A stretch of DNA of 64,000 bases from G963704535 sp963704535 (GCA_963704535.1 OY969916.1:8060001-8124000); one strand, 5' to 3'; numbered from the stretch's first letter, positions 51,132-60,208 are shown. Numbers and translations are program-made. Notes: generated by a model from the sequence alone, not told the origin.

Positions 51132-53055
51132 CAGCGAGTTCCAGCCCCAGGCCGGTGAGCGGCTCCTGGAGTTGGATCGACGCTGGGGTGGTCCTCAGGA
51201 GCCGCGCCACCTGCCGCTGGAGGTAGGCTTCGACCTGGCCCACGCGCTCGGCCGCGGGCAGCAACAGCAGCGAGGCGCGTGTACACTCCTGCTCCTCTGC
51301 GCTCGCATCGTCAGGGGCAAACAGGCTGCTCCCGACGGCGGCCAGGCTCCCATCCAGGAAGCCCGCCCGGCAGGCATAGCGCTGGATCTTGCCGCTGGAG
51401 GTCTTCGGAAGACTGCCGGGCTTGAGCAGCACAAGGGCATAGATGTGCAACTCGTGCTGCTCGGCGACCGCCTGGCGAACGACGGTCGCCACCTGCTCGA
51501 CCGCGACATTGAGCTGCTGACGCTCGACCTCGTGGACGACGACCACCTGCTCCTGGCCGTCGATCTCGACCGTGAACGCCGCTCCACCGCCCGCTCGCAA
51601 CGCCGCGTGGCTGCGCTCGACGGTCAGCTCGATATCCTGGGGGTAGTGATTGCGACCGCGGATAATCAGCAGATCCTTGAGCCGGCCAGTGATAAACAGC
51701 TCGCCCTCCTGGAGAAAGCCCAGGTCGCCGGTACGCAGAAACGGGCCGGCATCGCTATCGGCCAGCCGTGCGCCGAAGGTCCGGCAGGTCTCCTCGGGCC
51801 GCTCCCAGTAGCCTTGGGCCACGCTCGGCCCCGAGAGCCAGACTTCCCCAATCTGGCCCGGCGCGCACCTGGTTCGGGTCTCCGGCTGGACGATCACAAG
51901 CTGCTGCTGGTCCAGCGCCGGCCCACATCCGACCAGCCGGCGCGCCGAGGCATCCGCGCTGCTGGTGGCGTACACGCGGTGGTGCTCAAGCGCCGCCGCC
52001 TGGAATGTACGAATGAGGGGCTGCGTATCGTGCGCTTTTCCCGAGACAATCAGCGCCGCTTCGGCCAGGCCGTAGCAGGGCAGAAAGGCGTCGTAGCGAA
52101 AGCCGGAGGGAGCGAAAGCCGCCGCGAAGCGTTCCATGGTCTCCGGGCGGAGCGGCTCGGCGCCGTTGAAGGCCACTCGCCACCTGCTGAGATCGAGGGT
52201 CGCGCGCTGCTGGGGGCTGGTCTTGCGAACGCACAGATCGTAGGCGAAGTTTGGCCCGCCACTGGTGGTGGCCTGATAGCGCGTGATCGCCGCCAACCAG
52301 CGCAATGGCTGCTGCAAGAACGCCACCGGCGAGAGCAATGTGACCGGAAAGTCAGCGTAGAGCGGCTGAAGGATGCCGCCGATCAGGCCCATATCGTGGT
52401 AGGGCGGCAGCCAGATCACGCCAGAGCTGGCCGTCGTATGGCCGAAGCAGCGCTGGATGAGGGCCAGATTGTGCAAGAGGTTGGCATGAGAGAGCATCAC
52501 GCCCTTGGGATTGGAGGTAGAACCAGACGTATACTGAAGAAAGGCCAGAGTCACATCCCCCACAGCCGGAACTTGCCAAGCCGCCGCCTGGTCAGCGGGA
52601 AGCGCATCGGAGGCCAGCCAGCACAGGGCTTGGAACTCCGGCGCGACGGCTGCGAGCGCCTGGGCGATGGGCAGGATGGCGGTCGTCGTGAGGGCCAGCG
52701 CCGGTCGGGCATCTTGGAGAATGGTGCGCAGGCGGGGGAGCGTGCGCTGGAGCTTGGCAGGGTTGGGAGGGTAGGCGGGGACTGCCACGACACCGGCGTA
52801 CAGACAGCCGAAGAAGGCCGCGATATAGTCGAGACCGGGCGGATAGAGCAGCAGCACCCGCGCACCAGGTGCCGTCTGGCGCTGGAGCAGCGCTCCAATC
52901 GCGCGCGCCTGCTGATCCAAGTCGGCGTACGATAAATGCTCTTCTTGGGCGTCGCCATCGACGAGAAAGGTGTAGGCACGTTGCTGTGGTTGCTGCTGCG
53001 CGCGCCGGCGCAGAAGATCGACCAACGTCGTGGGTGGCTCTGACACCAACATCAC
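50722..53055 (-). CDS. Fatty acyl-AMP ligase (FAAL) with truncated acyl carrier domain; lipo-initiation
   Basis: Residues 1-590 are a FAAL: LQYTSGSTSNPKGVMLSH (A3-like), WLPPYHDMGLIGG, TRTGD-type FLRTGDLGFL, GRLKDLLIIRGRN, and a terminal SGKIQR Lys. FAALs activate free fatty acids as acyl-adenylates and pass them to an ACP to start lipopeptides. An ACP begins near 610 (EPLTGLGL) but the frame is lost at its DSL motif: CTGGAACTCGCTG would read LDSL if one A were absent. From residue ~639 to the stop the protein is out-of-frame; the true product almost certainly continues into 45585-51131. GGAGG at 53055-53059 suits initiation at TTG 53049 or GTG 53046 better than the ATG at 53052. This is the first gene of the operon, facing the regulator at 53451. 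Confidence 0.88.
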   Translation of the reverse strand: MMLVSEPPTTLVDLLRRRAQQQPQQRAYTFLVDGDAQEEHLSYADLDQQARAIGALLQRQTAPGARVLLLYPPGLDYIAAFFGCLYAGVVAVPAYPPNPAKLQRTLPRLRTILQDARPALALTTTAILPIAQALAAVAPEFQALCWLASDALPADQAAAWQVPAVGDVTLAFLQYTSGSTSNPKGVMLSHANLLHNLALIQRCFGHTTASSGVIWLPPYHDMGLIGGILQPLYADFPVTLLSPVAFLQQPLRWLAAITRYQATTSGGPNFAYDLCVRKTSPQQRATLDLSRWRVAFNGAEPLRPETMERFAAAFAPSGFRYDAFLPCYGLAEAALIVSGKAHDTQPLIRTFQAAALEHHRVYATSSADASARRLVGCGPALDQQQLVIVQPETRTRCAPGQIGEVWLSGPSVAQGYWERPEETCRTFGARLADSDAGPFLRTGDLGFLQEGELFITGRLKDLLIIRGRNHYPQDIELTVERSHAALRAGGGAAFTVEIDGQEQVVVVHEVERQQLNVAVEQVATVVRQAVAEQHELHIYALVLLKPGSLPKTSSGKIQRYACRAGFLDGSLAAVGSSLFAPDDASAEEQECTRASLLLLPAAERVGQVEAYLQRQVARLLRTTPASIQLQEPLTGLGLELADGDGAPARAGNETGADSSNRSTAPGREHRTTGTAHPRSGWRGCSHGRYAPGSEPGCAGHVSALHRSAGALVFAATGAGEHRVPHHVCRAAARAGRSPSAPARLSRAPRPPSIVTGDLFGPGWRPAPAYSHAGRPLI

Positions 53056-53110
53056 CTCCGCAATAACAAGGTAATGGCGTAGGTTTACGCTAAGACAAGG
53101 TTCTTTGGTG

Positions 53111-53177
53111 CTTTACAGTTCCGGGGAAAAGGGGGTTTGAGGGGCAGCCCCTGAGTTTCCCTACCCACACTGTAAAG
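53111..53177. repeat. Palindromic element with 9-bp terminal inverted repeats
   Basis: CTTTACAGT and ACTGTAAAG are perfect 9-bp inverted ends around a core with GAGGGGC-AGCCCCTG. The reverse complement aligns along most of its length with 62998-63065, so the two are copies of one family. Confidence 0.75.
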
Positions 53178-53389
53178 TCGAACGGCATCCTTCCGAAACC
53201 TTGTCCAAGGCCGGCTCACAAGGCGTGCCGGCGGGGAGGAAGTGTACGCAATAGGGGAGATCCGAGTCGCACAGGAATCATGCGGGATCTCCACGAAGGT
53301 TCCGCGAACATTGCGGAAAATGCTTGTATGGCCCACAGGGATAGGTCCAACATAGCATGGAGCGAGGGGAGCGACAAGCGGATATGCCC

Positions 53390-53422
53390 CTCACTTCACG
53401 CTCACTTCACGCTCACTTCTCC
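53390..53422 (+). promoter_or_regulatory. Three 11-bp direct repeats (CTCACTTCACG), candidate operator
   Basis: CTCACTTCACG occurs twice in direct succession, followed by CTCACTTCTCC. The 11-bp spacing places the copies on one face of the helix, as in operators bound by oligomeric activators. They end about 28 bases before the regulator start, so autoregulation or control of the divergent NRPS operon is plausible (inference). Confidence 0.5.
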
Positions 53423-53450
53423 ATCAATAGGGCAGATCAAGGAGAGAGGT

Positions 53451-55910
53451 ATGGGAGAGCACACGGACTTCGCTACCGTATTGCGCACGTTTATGGCTCG
53501 TGCCCGCCGCAAGAATATGGATCTTGCACATCTGACCGGCATCTCAATTCATACAATCGAACATTGGACCAGCGGCGCAGTGCGGCGCCCGCGCTTCATG
53601 CGAGACGTACTTAAGCTCGCCTACGCCTTAACGCTCAATGCCCAGGACACCACGATCTTATTGACCGCTGCCGAACACCCGCCGCTCGATACCTTGCAAG
53701 CCCAGGCCCAGCAGACAGGCGATGGGAAGTTGCTCGGACTGCTCGCGCCCTGGGACTCCGGCGCGCCCCCATCCGCTCCAGTCCCCCAGACGCCATTCGT
53801 ACAGCCCTCTATCACCCCACGCTATCAATTGCGCCCGCCGGTCGTCGACTTCGTCGGGCGGGAGCATGAAATCGCTCACCTGGTCCTGGCGCTGCGTACA
53901 GCCCACGCGCAGGGCGGCGTAGCCCTCGGCGGCGTGCAGGGGATGGGCGGGATCGGCAAGACCGAACTGGCCTATGTCGTCGCCCAGCAGTTGCGCGACG
54001 CCTTTCCCGATGCCCAGATAGTCGTGTCGTTGCGAGGGTACAGCGCTGCCCCGCTTCCGTTGGATCAGGCGCTACGGAGGGTCATCTCGGCCTTCACGAG
54101 CGAGACGCAGTTGCCCACCGACCTCCCCGCGTTGCAGGCACTCTACTATTCGGTGCTCCATGGCCGGCGGGCGCTGATTCTGGCTGATGATGCAAGCGAT
54201 GCGGCCCAGGTGCTCCCGCTCATACCCCCCGCCGGTTGCGCGTTGCTCGTCACCAGCCGCCTGCGCTTCACCCTGCCGGGCATGATCACGCTCAACCTGG
54301 AGCAGATCGGCGAGGAGCAGGCTGTTCAGCTCCTCAGTACACTCTGCACGCGCCTCAACCCGGCCAATGCCCAGGAACTCGCGCAGTTGTGTGGGTATCT
54401 ACCACTGGCCTTGCGCATCGGCGGTAGCATCTTGTGCAACGACCGGGCGCTGAATGTCGCCGCCTATCTCGCCCGGCTGGCGGATGCTCGACAGCGACTT
54501 GCACAGTTGCGCGACCCGGACGATCCGCAGCTCGATGTTGCGGCTTCCCTCGCGCTGAGCTACACCCAACTCGATGGAATTGCTCAACAGTTCTTCCGCC
54601 AGTTGGGGATGTTCGTAGCGGACTTCACCACGGAGTTGGCCCAGGCAGTCATAGAGCCGCCCGCAGGCATCGCAGTCGATGCGACGCTGCGTTTGCTGCT
54701 GCGACGCAACTTAGTTCTCTATGATGCCGTACGCGATCGCTGGCGGCTGCATGAACTGGTTCGCGATCTCGCGCGACACTATCTGGAAGCGGCAGGAGAG
54801 CATGTGGCGGTGATGTGGCGCTACGCGCAGGCGGCAGTGCAGATCGCCCAGGCAACCCAGGAGCAATATCGGGCCGGGGGCGAGGACTCCCTGGCAGCGC
54901 TGGTCCGGTTCGATGTTGAGCGGCCGCACATGGACGAAGCGCGACGGTGGGCTGCATCTCACGCGGGGAGGGCAGAGGGTGATGCGCTGCTCGTGGCGGA
55001 TGCGCTGGCGACCCGTGACATTGGCCTCCTGCGCTACAATGCGCGGCGGGAGCGGCTGCCGCAGTTGATTGGTGCGATCGCCGCCGCCCAACGCCTGAGC
55101 GACCAGTCGCAAGTTGGTCAACTCCTGACCCGCTTAGGGCACGCCTATATCGATCTGGGCGCACCGCATCAAGTGCGCTACTCTGGGCAGCAAGCGTTGA
55201 GGATCGCTCGGACGATCGGCGATCGGCAGAGCGAGTGTAAGGCCCTCGCCAACCTCGCAATTGCCTACGCCCAACAGGGGGCGTTCCGCCAGGCTATCCC
55301 CTACTTAGAGCGGACTCTCGCCATCGCGCAGGAGCAGGACGATCAGATCGCTATCGCGGGGCATCTTGCCGATCTCGGCCGCGCCTATGGGGAGATCGGC
55401 ATGTTCAGACACGCCCTGCACTATCTGGAGCGGGCGCGCGTCGTCCACCACCTGCAACGAAACCAATTGAATGAACTGGTGATCTTCGAGGCACTGGGGC
55501 GCGTCTATGTGGCACGGCGGGATGCGCTGCGGGCGATTGCCGCTCTGGAGCATGGGCTGAAGCGGGTGCGGGTGATCCGGTATCGCTTTGGGGAAGGTTG
55601 CTTTTTAAGTGTCCTGGGACAAGCCTACACCATGCGGGGCGACCACGTCAGCGCGGCGATGGCCTTCGCATCTGCGCTGACCATCCTCCAAGAGGTGGGC
55701 GCTCGCTGGGGAGAAGCCGAGTGCCAGTGGCACTTCGGCCTACTCCTGGTACAGCGCGGGGAACAGACACGGGCCTTGCCACAACTGCGTACCGCTGTGG
55801 CCTACGAGCAGGAGATCGGCCATGCCAAAGCGGCCCAGCACGCAGCCCTGGTCGCCCGGCTGGAGGTGGGCGAGACGGTACCAGTGGAATTGCTAAACCT
55901 CTTACACTAA
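53451..55910 (+). CDS. STAND-type regulator: HTH (XRE-like)-NB-ARC ATPase-TPR
   Basis: Start chosen at ATG 53451 with AAGGAGAG just upstream; an earlier in-frame ATG (53280) lacks this. Product is 819 residues. Residues 1-70 form an XRE-like helix-turn-helix (MDLAHLTGISIHTIEHWTSG). About 135-400 is an NB-ARC-type ATPase: VDFVGREHEI, P-loop GMGGIGKTELA, kinase-2 ALILADDAS, sensor LLVTSRLR and GxP-like CGYLPLALRI. The C-terminal half is helical with several TPR units (YLERTLAIAQEQDDQ, ALHYLERARVVH). Such proteins switch on transcription after ligand binding and ATP-driven assembly. It is transcribed away from the NRPS operon from a shared intergenic region, making it the best candidate for a pathway-specific regulator, though this is inferred from position. 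Confidence 0.85.
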   Translation: MGEHTDFATVLRTFMARARRKNMDLAHLTGISIHTIEHWTSGAVRRPRFMRDVLKLAYALTLNAQDTTILLTAAEHPPLDTLQAQAQQTGDGKLLGLLAPWDSGAPPSAPVPQTPFVQPSITPRYQLRPPVVDFVGREHEIAHLVLALRTAHAQGGVALGGVQGMGGIGKTELAYVVAQQLRDAFPDAQIVVSLRGYSAAPLPLDQALRRVISAFTSETQLPTDLPALQALYYSVLHGRRALILADDASDAAQVLPLIPPAGCALLVTSRLRFTLPGMITLNLEQIGEEQAVQLLSTLCTRLNPANAQELAQLCGYLPLALRIGGSILCNDRALNVAAYLARLADARQRLAQLRDPDDPQLDVAASLALSYTQLDGIAQQFFRQLGMFVADFTTELAQAVIEPPAGIAVDATLRLLLRRNLVLYDAVRDRWRLHELVRDLARHYLEAAGEHVAVMWRYAQAAVQIAQATQEQYRAGGEDSLAALVRFDVERPHMDEARRWAASHAGRAEGDALLVADALATRDIGLLRYNARRERLPQLIGAIAAAQRLSDQSQVGQLLTRLGHAYIDLGAPHQVRYSGQQALRIARTIGDRQSECKALANLAIAYAQQGAFRQAIPYLERTLAIAQEQDDQIAIAGHLADLGRAYGEIGMFRHALHYLERARVVHHLQRNQLNELVIFEALGRVYVARRDALRAIAALEHGLKRVRVIRYRFGEGCFLSVLGQAYTMRGDHVSAAMAFASALTILQEVGARWGEAECQWHFGLLLVQRGEQTRALPQLRTAVAYEQEIGHAKAAQHAALVARLEVGETVPVELLNLLH

Positions 55911-55938
55911 TGCTTGACCACACAGATGTTGTGGTGTG

Positions 55939-55976
55939 GAGGAGGCTTGGAGGGGGCCACCCCTCCAAGCCTCCTC
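55939..55976. terminator. Perfect 17-bp stem hairpin between convergent genes
   Basis: A 17-bp arm (containing GGCTTGGAGGGG) and its exact reverse complement flank a GCCA loop, 28 bases after the regulator stop and 25 bases before the end of the convergent DICT gene. The position suits a bidirectional terminator; no T-run follows on the plus strand. The G-rich arm resembles the dispersed palindromic elements, so it may be one of them. Confidence 0.6.
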
Positions 55977-56001
55977 GCAAAACCACTACAGATGCCGGCG
56001 G

Positions 56002-56607
56002 TCACGTACGCGCGCTAGCCGAACGGAGGCGCGTCGCGATGGCTTGTTGCACCCGGCGAGTTGTGCGTTGGAGCGCACGCTGATCACGCTGCTGCGATAG
56101 ACACGGTTGTCCCAAGGCAGTCGAGAAGGCAGCCTCGGCCGCATCAACGACTGCGGCATCGGTGGTCCAACAGCCTTGAAAGTGCCGGGAGCCCTGGGCC
56201 GGTTGGTCGGCATCAGTGTCCTGTGCGACTAAGCAGACGCAACACGCGGGTCCAGTCGCCAGCACGACCCATTCGCGGAGCATTGGCCAGGTTGCCCCAA
56301 GTGGTATCACCGTTGTGCGTGGCAATGCCGGGAGCACGGTGTCGGGCAACCCAAGGATGTAGGTATGGGTGAGCTGCGGTGTCAGGGTCACGTAGCGCTT
56401 CAATTGGGGGCGAACGAAGCTGAGGCGTTGAAAGGCGACAATCAAGGTTGTATCGGGCACGTCGGCGGCGATCTCTTCAATCGCATAACTCAGGGCCAGC
56501 ATAACCTGGCGACTATGCAGCACGCGGCGTTGTGTGCTAAGGGCGGCGGTGAAGCTAAACGCCGCCAGGGCCGGCGTGTCCGATAGTTCGTCGTTGATAT
56601 CCGGCAT
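56002..56607 (-). CDS. DICT-domain sensory protein
   Basis: Start chosen at ATG 56607 (MPDINDEL), with GAGGG about eight bases upstream; an upstream ATG (56682) has no such site. Product is 201 residues. The central part matches the DICT domain found with diguanylate cyclases and two-component systems: PDTTLIVAFQRLSFVRPQL near the start, then TYILGLPD, REWVVL, and RHFQGCWTTDAAVVDAAEAA. It has no output domain; the basic C-terminal tail (QQRDQRALQRTTRRVQQ) is unexplained. It is convergent with the regulator and lies downstream of the patatin gene on the same strand. A signalling role is likely; the ligand is unknown. Confidence 0.65.
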   Translation of the reverse strand: MPDINDELSDTPALAAFSFTAALSTQRRVLHSRQVMLALSYAIEEIAADVPDTTLIVAFQRLSFVRPQLKRYVTLTPQLTHTYILGLPDTVLPALPRTTVIPLGATWPMLREWVVLATGPACCVCLVAQDTDADQPAQGSRHFQGCWTTDAAVVDAAEAAFSTALGQPCLSQQRDQRALQRTTRRVQQAIATRLRSASART

Positions 56608-56801
56608 AGCGGACCCTCGCTTTCCAAAGCTGTAGCCGACGGTGGTGTGGAACACACATAGTCGGTTCCATGCTTTGAGCACCTACTCAGCGTCGGGATG
56701 CCGTTTCCAGAGCGTATGCAAGGTTTTGCGGCACTGATACACAGGCGGCAATATACCACGATCCTATAGTGGGAGCAAGGAATCTCACAGAGCTGCTGTG
56801 C

Positions 56802-58316
56802 TTACCAATGCCCCGGCAACTGCTTGATCATCCAGCTCGGCAGCAGCCACCCGATCGGGTAGCGGGCCAGCCACCACAGCCCGCGCAGCCACCACGGCCC
56901 GCCGATCGGGAGGCCACGAATGACGGCCTGGAGCCGCTTGCCCAGGTGCGCTTCCAGCATGACGCTCACGCTCTGGTTGGGGAAGCGGCTGCTCTTGATG
57001 CCGCTCAGTGTGGCGTAGCTCTCCGGGTATGGCTGAAACTGCGGGTCCTGGTCGGGGGTGTAGAAGATCGGCCCTTCCGGCCGCTCGACTGGCTTGGTCG
57101 TCTTCAGGACTAGCTCGGCCACCTTGCGCGCGTCGGCGGCGCCGCGCCGGAAGTCGTACTCGCGGAACCTGCGGTCGAGGAAGCCGGCCAGCGCGTACAC
57201 CAGGTACGAGCCGATCAGCCGGCGCTGTGCCGGGTGCGGCAGCACCAGCACCACATTGTTCAGCGCCTCGACATCGGTGCGGTCGACGCCCGGCAGCGCG
57301 CCCTGGAGATCGTCGAGGCGCTCGTTCCCGGCCTGGGCCGGCAGCAGCACCTCGCGGTCGAACTGGATGGCGCTGCTCTCGCTGCGCATGGCCCCGACCA
57401 GCCGCAGCAGGTACACCAGCGGGTTGCGGTAGGCCGCCCGGTCCTGGGCCGGGCCAAGGTCAATCTTGCGGATGTGGTCCTTGGAAGGATCGACGATGAT
57501 GAGCATGCGCGGAGCCGCCGGGCGATCGTGCTCGCGGGCGTAGTGCCAGGCCAGGTCGATCGGCAGGTTGTTGAAGGTGCCGCCGTCGGCGTACAGGAAG
57601 GTCGCTTCGGTCACGGCGCTTTGCTCCGCATCGCGGGCGGGCATCTGGATGTACTGGATGCTGCTGCCCCACTCCGGCCGATCGGTGCCGCCCTGCTCGA
57701 CCAGCTTGCGGGCTAGCGGGATCGGCGGAAAGACCATCGGCAGCGCCGCCGACGCCAGGCAGACCTTGGCCATCCGCTGCCAGACCGGGTCATCGGGCTG
57801 GGTTCTAGCGGTGAGCAGGAAGGTCTCCTGCTCGGCGAAGCGATCCTGGAGGTAGGGTTCAGGCTCGCCATCGGTACGCATCTTGACCCGCGACGCATAC
57901 GAGAGCCCGTCGAGGTTGGCGATCGTCATGGCCACTTTGAGCCGGCTGGCGCAGAGCGGCGAGCGGCTGGGCGTCTCGCCGGCCGGCAAGCTCAACGCCT
58001 GGTTGGCGATCTCGGTCATCTTGAGGTTGCTGAGCACCGAAAGCGGAGTATCGCTGGGCATCGTCGGGTCGAGCAGATCCACGATATCGATCTGATCGAC
58101 CCAGATGCGGTGCAGCAGCGTCTCGCTGCCACGGTACAGCAGCCCGTGCGCGATGATCGCGGCGGTGGTGGCGCCCGCCGAGGCGCCGGTGATGATGTCG
58201 ATCTCGTAGTCGCCGCTCTGCGCCATCTGCCGCAACAGCTCGTCGAGGGCGCCGGCGATATAGGAGCCGAGCGAGACACCTCCGCTCAATACTAGCGCTA
58301 CGCGCGTTTTAGCCAT
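56802..58316 (-). CDS. Patatin-like phospholipase
   Basis: 504 residues; start ATG 58316 with AAGGAGAG upstream. Patatin signatures are all present: glycine-rich oxyanion loop SGGVSLGSY (residues ~11-19), nucleophile elbow TGASAGA (near 44-50) and catalytic Asp in YADGGTFNNLP (near 245). These enzymes hydrolyse acyl ester bonds in lipids through a Ser-Asp dyad. A hydrophobic C-terminal stretch (WWLRGLWWLARYPIGWLLPSW) suggests membrane contact. Upstream on the same strand are an HExxH metallopeptidase and a caspase-like protease, a combination that could form a protease-activated lipase unit (inference). Confidence 0.9.
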   Translation of the reverse strand: MAKTRVALVLSGGVSLGSYIAGALDELLRQMAQSGDYEIDIITGASAGATTAAIIAHGLLYRGSETLLHRIWVDQIDIVDLLDPTMPSDTPLSVLSNLKMTEIANQALSLPAGETPSRSPLCASRLKVAMTIANLDGLSYASRVKMRTDGEPEPYLQDRFAEQETFLLTARTQPDDPVWQRMAKVCLASAALPMVFPPIPLARKLVEQGGTDRPEWGSSIQYIQMPARDAEQSAVTEATFLYADGGTFNNLPIDLAWHYAREHDRPAAPRMLIIVDPSKDHIRKIDLGPAQDRAAYRNPLVYLLRLVGAMRSESSAIQFDREVLLPAQAGNERLDDLQGALPGVDRTDVEALNNVVLVLPHPAQRRLIGSYLVYALAGFLDRRFREYDFRRGAADARKVAELVLKTTKPVERPEGPIFYTPDQDPQFQPYPESYATLSGIKSSRFPNQSVSVMLEAHLGKRLQAVIRGLPIGGPWWLRGLWWLARYPIGWLLPSWMIKQLPGHW

Positions 58317-58334
58317 CGCAACTCTCCTTATCCT

Positions 58335-58389
58335 ATGGTCAGTTGTCAGTGGTCAGTTGTCAGTTGCGGCGCAACTGACAACTGACCAT
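58335..58389. repeat. Heptamer hairpin (GTCAGTT)n / (AACTGAC)n
   Basis: ATGGTCAGTTGTCAG and its exact reverse complement CTGACAACTGACCAT bound this near-perfect palindrome of 7-bp units. It is the same unit family found inside NRPS coding regions, here in the gap between the patatin and metallopeptidase genes. Confidence 0.8.
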
Positions 58390-58391
58390 AT

Positions 58392-58643
58392 AGGCTGTGG
58401 TGGAAAGGAGATTCTTGAGGGGCAATCCCCTCAAACTCCCCCAACTCACAGTACAGGCTGTGGTGGAAAGGAGATTCTTGAGGGGCAATCCCCTCAAACT
58501 CCCCCAACTCACAGTACAGGCTGTGGTGGAAAGGAGATTCTTGAGGGGCAATCCCCTCAAACTCCCCCAACTCACAGTACAGGCTGTGGTGGAAAGGAGA
58601 TTCTTGAGGGGCAATCCCCTCAAACTCCCCCAACTCACAGCGT
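58392..58643. repeat. Four tandem copies of a 63-bp palindromic element
   Basis: Copies start at 58392, 58455, 58518 and 58581. Each runs from AGGCTGTGGTGG through GAGGGGCAATCCCCTC to CAACTCACAG. The last copy ends in CAGCGTAAAG, giving the CTTTAC...CTGTG end shared with other elements. The unit is 21 codons long, so open frames cross it on both strands; these are not considered genes. The last copy overlaps the metallopeptidase stop codon (58635-58637). Confidence 0.9.
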
Positions 58644-60018
58644 AAAGCTAAACTGAATCTGTTCGGTAAGCTGCCGGATGTAGTCGTCGCTTGGCGCGCT
58701 CTCTTCGGCGCCGGGGCCGAGCGCCTGGGCCGGCAGCGGGATCTGTTGAAAGAACGCCAGCGCTTGGTCGTGGAGGCTCTGTTGCGCCTGCACGTCGGGC
58801 TTGGCCAGGCGCACCAGGGCGATCTGCGCCGCTGGCGGCACCAGCCGGTACGGGAAGGTCGTATGGTTCGGGGTATGCGCCTTGCCCCAGCAGGGCGCGC
58901 GCGAGATTCTCGGTGAGCTGGAGATCGGTGTCCAGCCGTGGCGCCAGCGCGGCCAGCCGCCGCCCGCCGAGCGCGGCGAAGGACGACGCGAACAGTGTCT
59001 TTGCGACGCTCGCGCTTTCGGCGCGGGAGGTGGCCAGGTCGGCCGGCGCGGGCAGCGCGGCGGACTGGGCCGCCAGCCAGTCGGCGGCGGCGTTGAGCAG
59101 CGGCTTGTTGAGCTGCCGGACCATCTGGACGAGTAGTTCGAGCCGGACCATGCCGGGCGGATGCTCGGCATCTTCGCGGTCGTCCTCGTGCGCGTCCTCG
59201 ACGGCGCCGGCCAGCGGCAGCAGAAACGAGCCCATGGTGTAGATGAAGCCGGCGCCGCCCAGCAAGATCCCGAAGGCGTCGGCCAGGATCTCGGCGCACC
59301 AGCGCGCCCAGTTGTCGGCCCGGCGCGGCGTGGTGGTGAGCGCGTCGAGCACCAGCCCCTGGAGTTCCGCGCTGAGATTGGGCTGGTTGGGCGCGTGCAG
59401 GTCCTGGTCCAGGTGGTGCCCGACCTCGTGGGCCAGCGCCGAGAACAGCCACAGACTGGTGATATGGTCGAACGGCAGCACCGTGATCGGGACCGGCAAC
59501 TGCTGATCGCGGTAGCGCCCGACGTACATGCCCAGCGATTGGACGCGGCTGCTGCGGGCGGCGGCCAGCGGTGAGTGGACCGCGTCAAGGTAGGTCAGCG
59601 GCGGCTCGCGGAACTCCTGGTCGAACAGCTTCCAGTCGCGCGCCAGGTCGATGCAGGGGCGGTAGCAACTGTGGGCGATCAGGTCGGCCGTGTCGAGCAG
59701 CGGCTGGGCCTGGGCATCCTGCCGCTGGTCGAAGATGTAGTCGAAGACGCGCCACAGCCCCTGCGCGCCGGCGATCTCGGTCAGTAGCTGGCGGTAGTCG
59801 GCGCCGGAGGTGGTGCCGGCGGCGCGCAGCTTTTGTAGCAAGCCGTTCTGGCGCTGAAACAAGGTCTGCATCATGGTGTTGAGCGTGAGGAGCTGGCTGT
59901 AGTGGAGCTTCTCGTCGTCGGGGTTGTTGGTCGCGCGGTCGTAGCGCCGCTTGACCTCGGCTTGCAGCAGGTTGACGCGCCGCTGCGCCTCGTCGATTAG
60001 CCAGACGAGCTGGGGCAT
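58635..60018 (-). CDS. HExxH zinc metallopeptidase-like protein, frameshifted near 58882
   Basis: Start ATG 60018 (MPQLVWLIDEAQ) with AAGGAGG upstream. Near residue 200 LFSALAHEVGHHLDQDL gives the HExxH zinc site, followed by WCAEILADAFGI, a likely third ligand or glutamate region. The first ~150 residues look helical. Near 58882 the frame breaks: GGGCAAGGCGCATACC would read GQAHTPNHTT with one G fewer. The second frame then continues sensibly (IALVRLAKPDVQAQQ) to TGA at 58635. The span equals 461 codons plus one base, which agrees. Family membership beyond the zinc motif is not recognised. It lies between the caspase and patatin genes on the same strand. Confidence 0.7.
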
Positions 60019-60070
60019 GTGTTCCTCCTTACGTCGAAGCCATCGGCGCCTGTAGCTGTTCACATGTAAC

Positions 60071-60174
60071 GCAAAGGCGCAAAGATGCAAAGATGCAAAG
60101 ATGTCATAGAGGCCCTATCTCTGCCAGGCCCAGAGGGCACCCCGCCCCTTGGCGTGGCCCAGAGGGCACCCCGC
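60071..60174. repeat. Octamer tandem repeat and 19-bp direct repeats in intergenic gap
   Basis: GCAAAGGC is followed by three GCAAAGAT units (60071-60103). A 19-bp sequence, GGCCCAGAGGGCACCCCGC, occurs at 60127-60145 and again at 60156-60174. The gap is bounded by CTGTTCA (60055-60061) and TGAACAG (60193-60199), possible ends of a small non-coding element. Confidence 0.65.
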
Positions 60175-60208
60175 GTTAAAACCCCAGGTCTGAACAGTTA
60201 CCGATGCG

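Larger units (their letters stand above)
53056..53450. promoter_or_regulatory. Divergent promoter region between NRPS operon and regulator
   Basis: These ~395 bases hold no convincing gene. They contain a 67-bp palindromic element (53111-53177) and three 11-bp direct repeats next to the regulator start (53390-53422). Promoters for both the NRPS operon (minus) and the regulator (plus) must lie here or nearby, but I could not identify -10/-35 boxes with confidence. Confidence 0.6.

Noticed and set aside
53280..53450. N-terminal extension of the regulator from ATG 53280
   Set aside because: This stretch codes unlikely sequence across the direct repeats; ATG 53451 has a strong ribosome binding site and begins right before the HTH.
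58392..58643. CRISPR-like direct repeats
   Set aside because: Units of 63 bp are contiguous and nearly identical with no spacers; they match dispersed palindromic elements.
58346..59452. Long minus-strand frame ending in four copies of CELGEFEGIAPQESPFHHSLY
   Set aside because: It is a shifted frame of the metallopeptidase gene running through the tandem 63-bp repeats, which stay open because 63 is a multiple of three.
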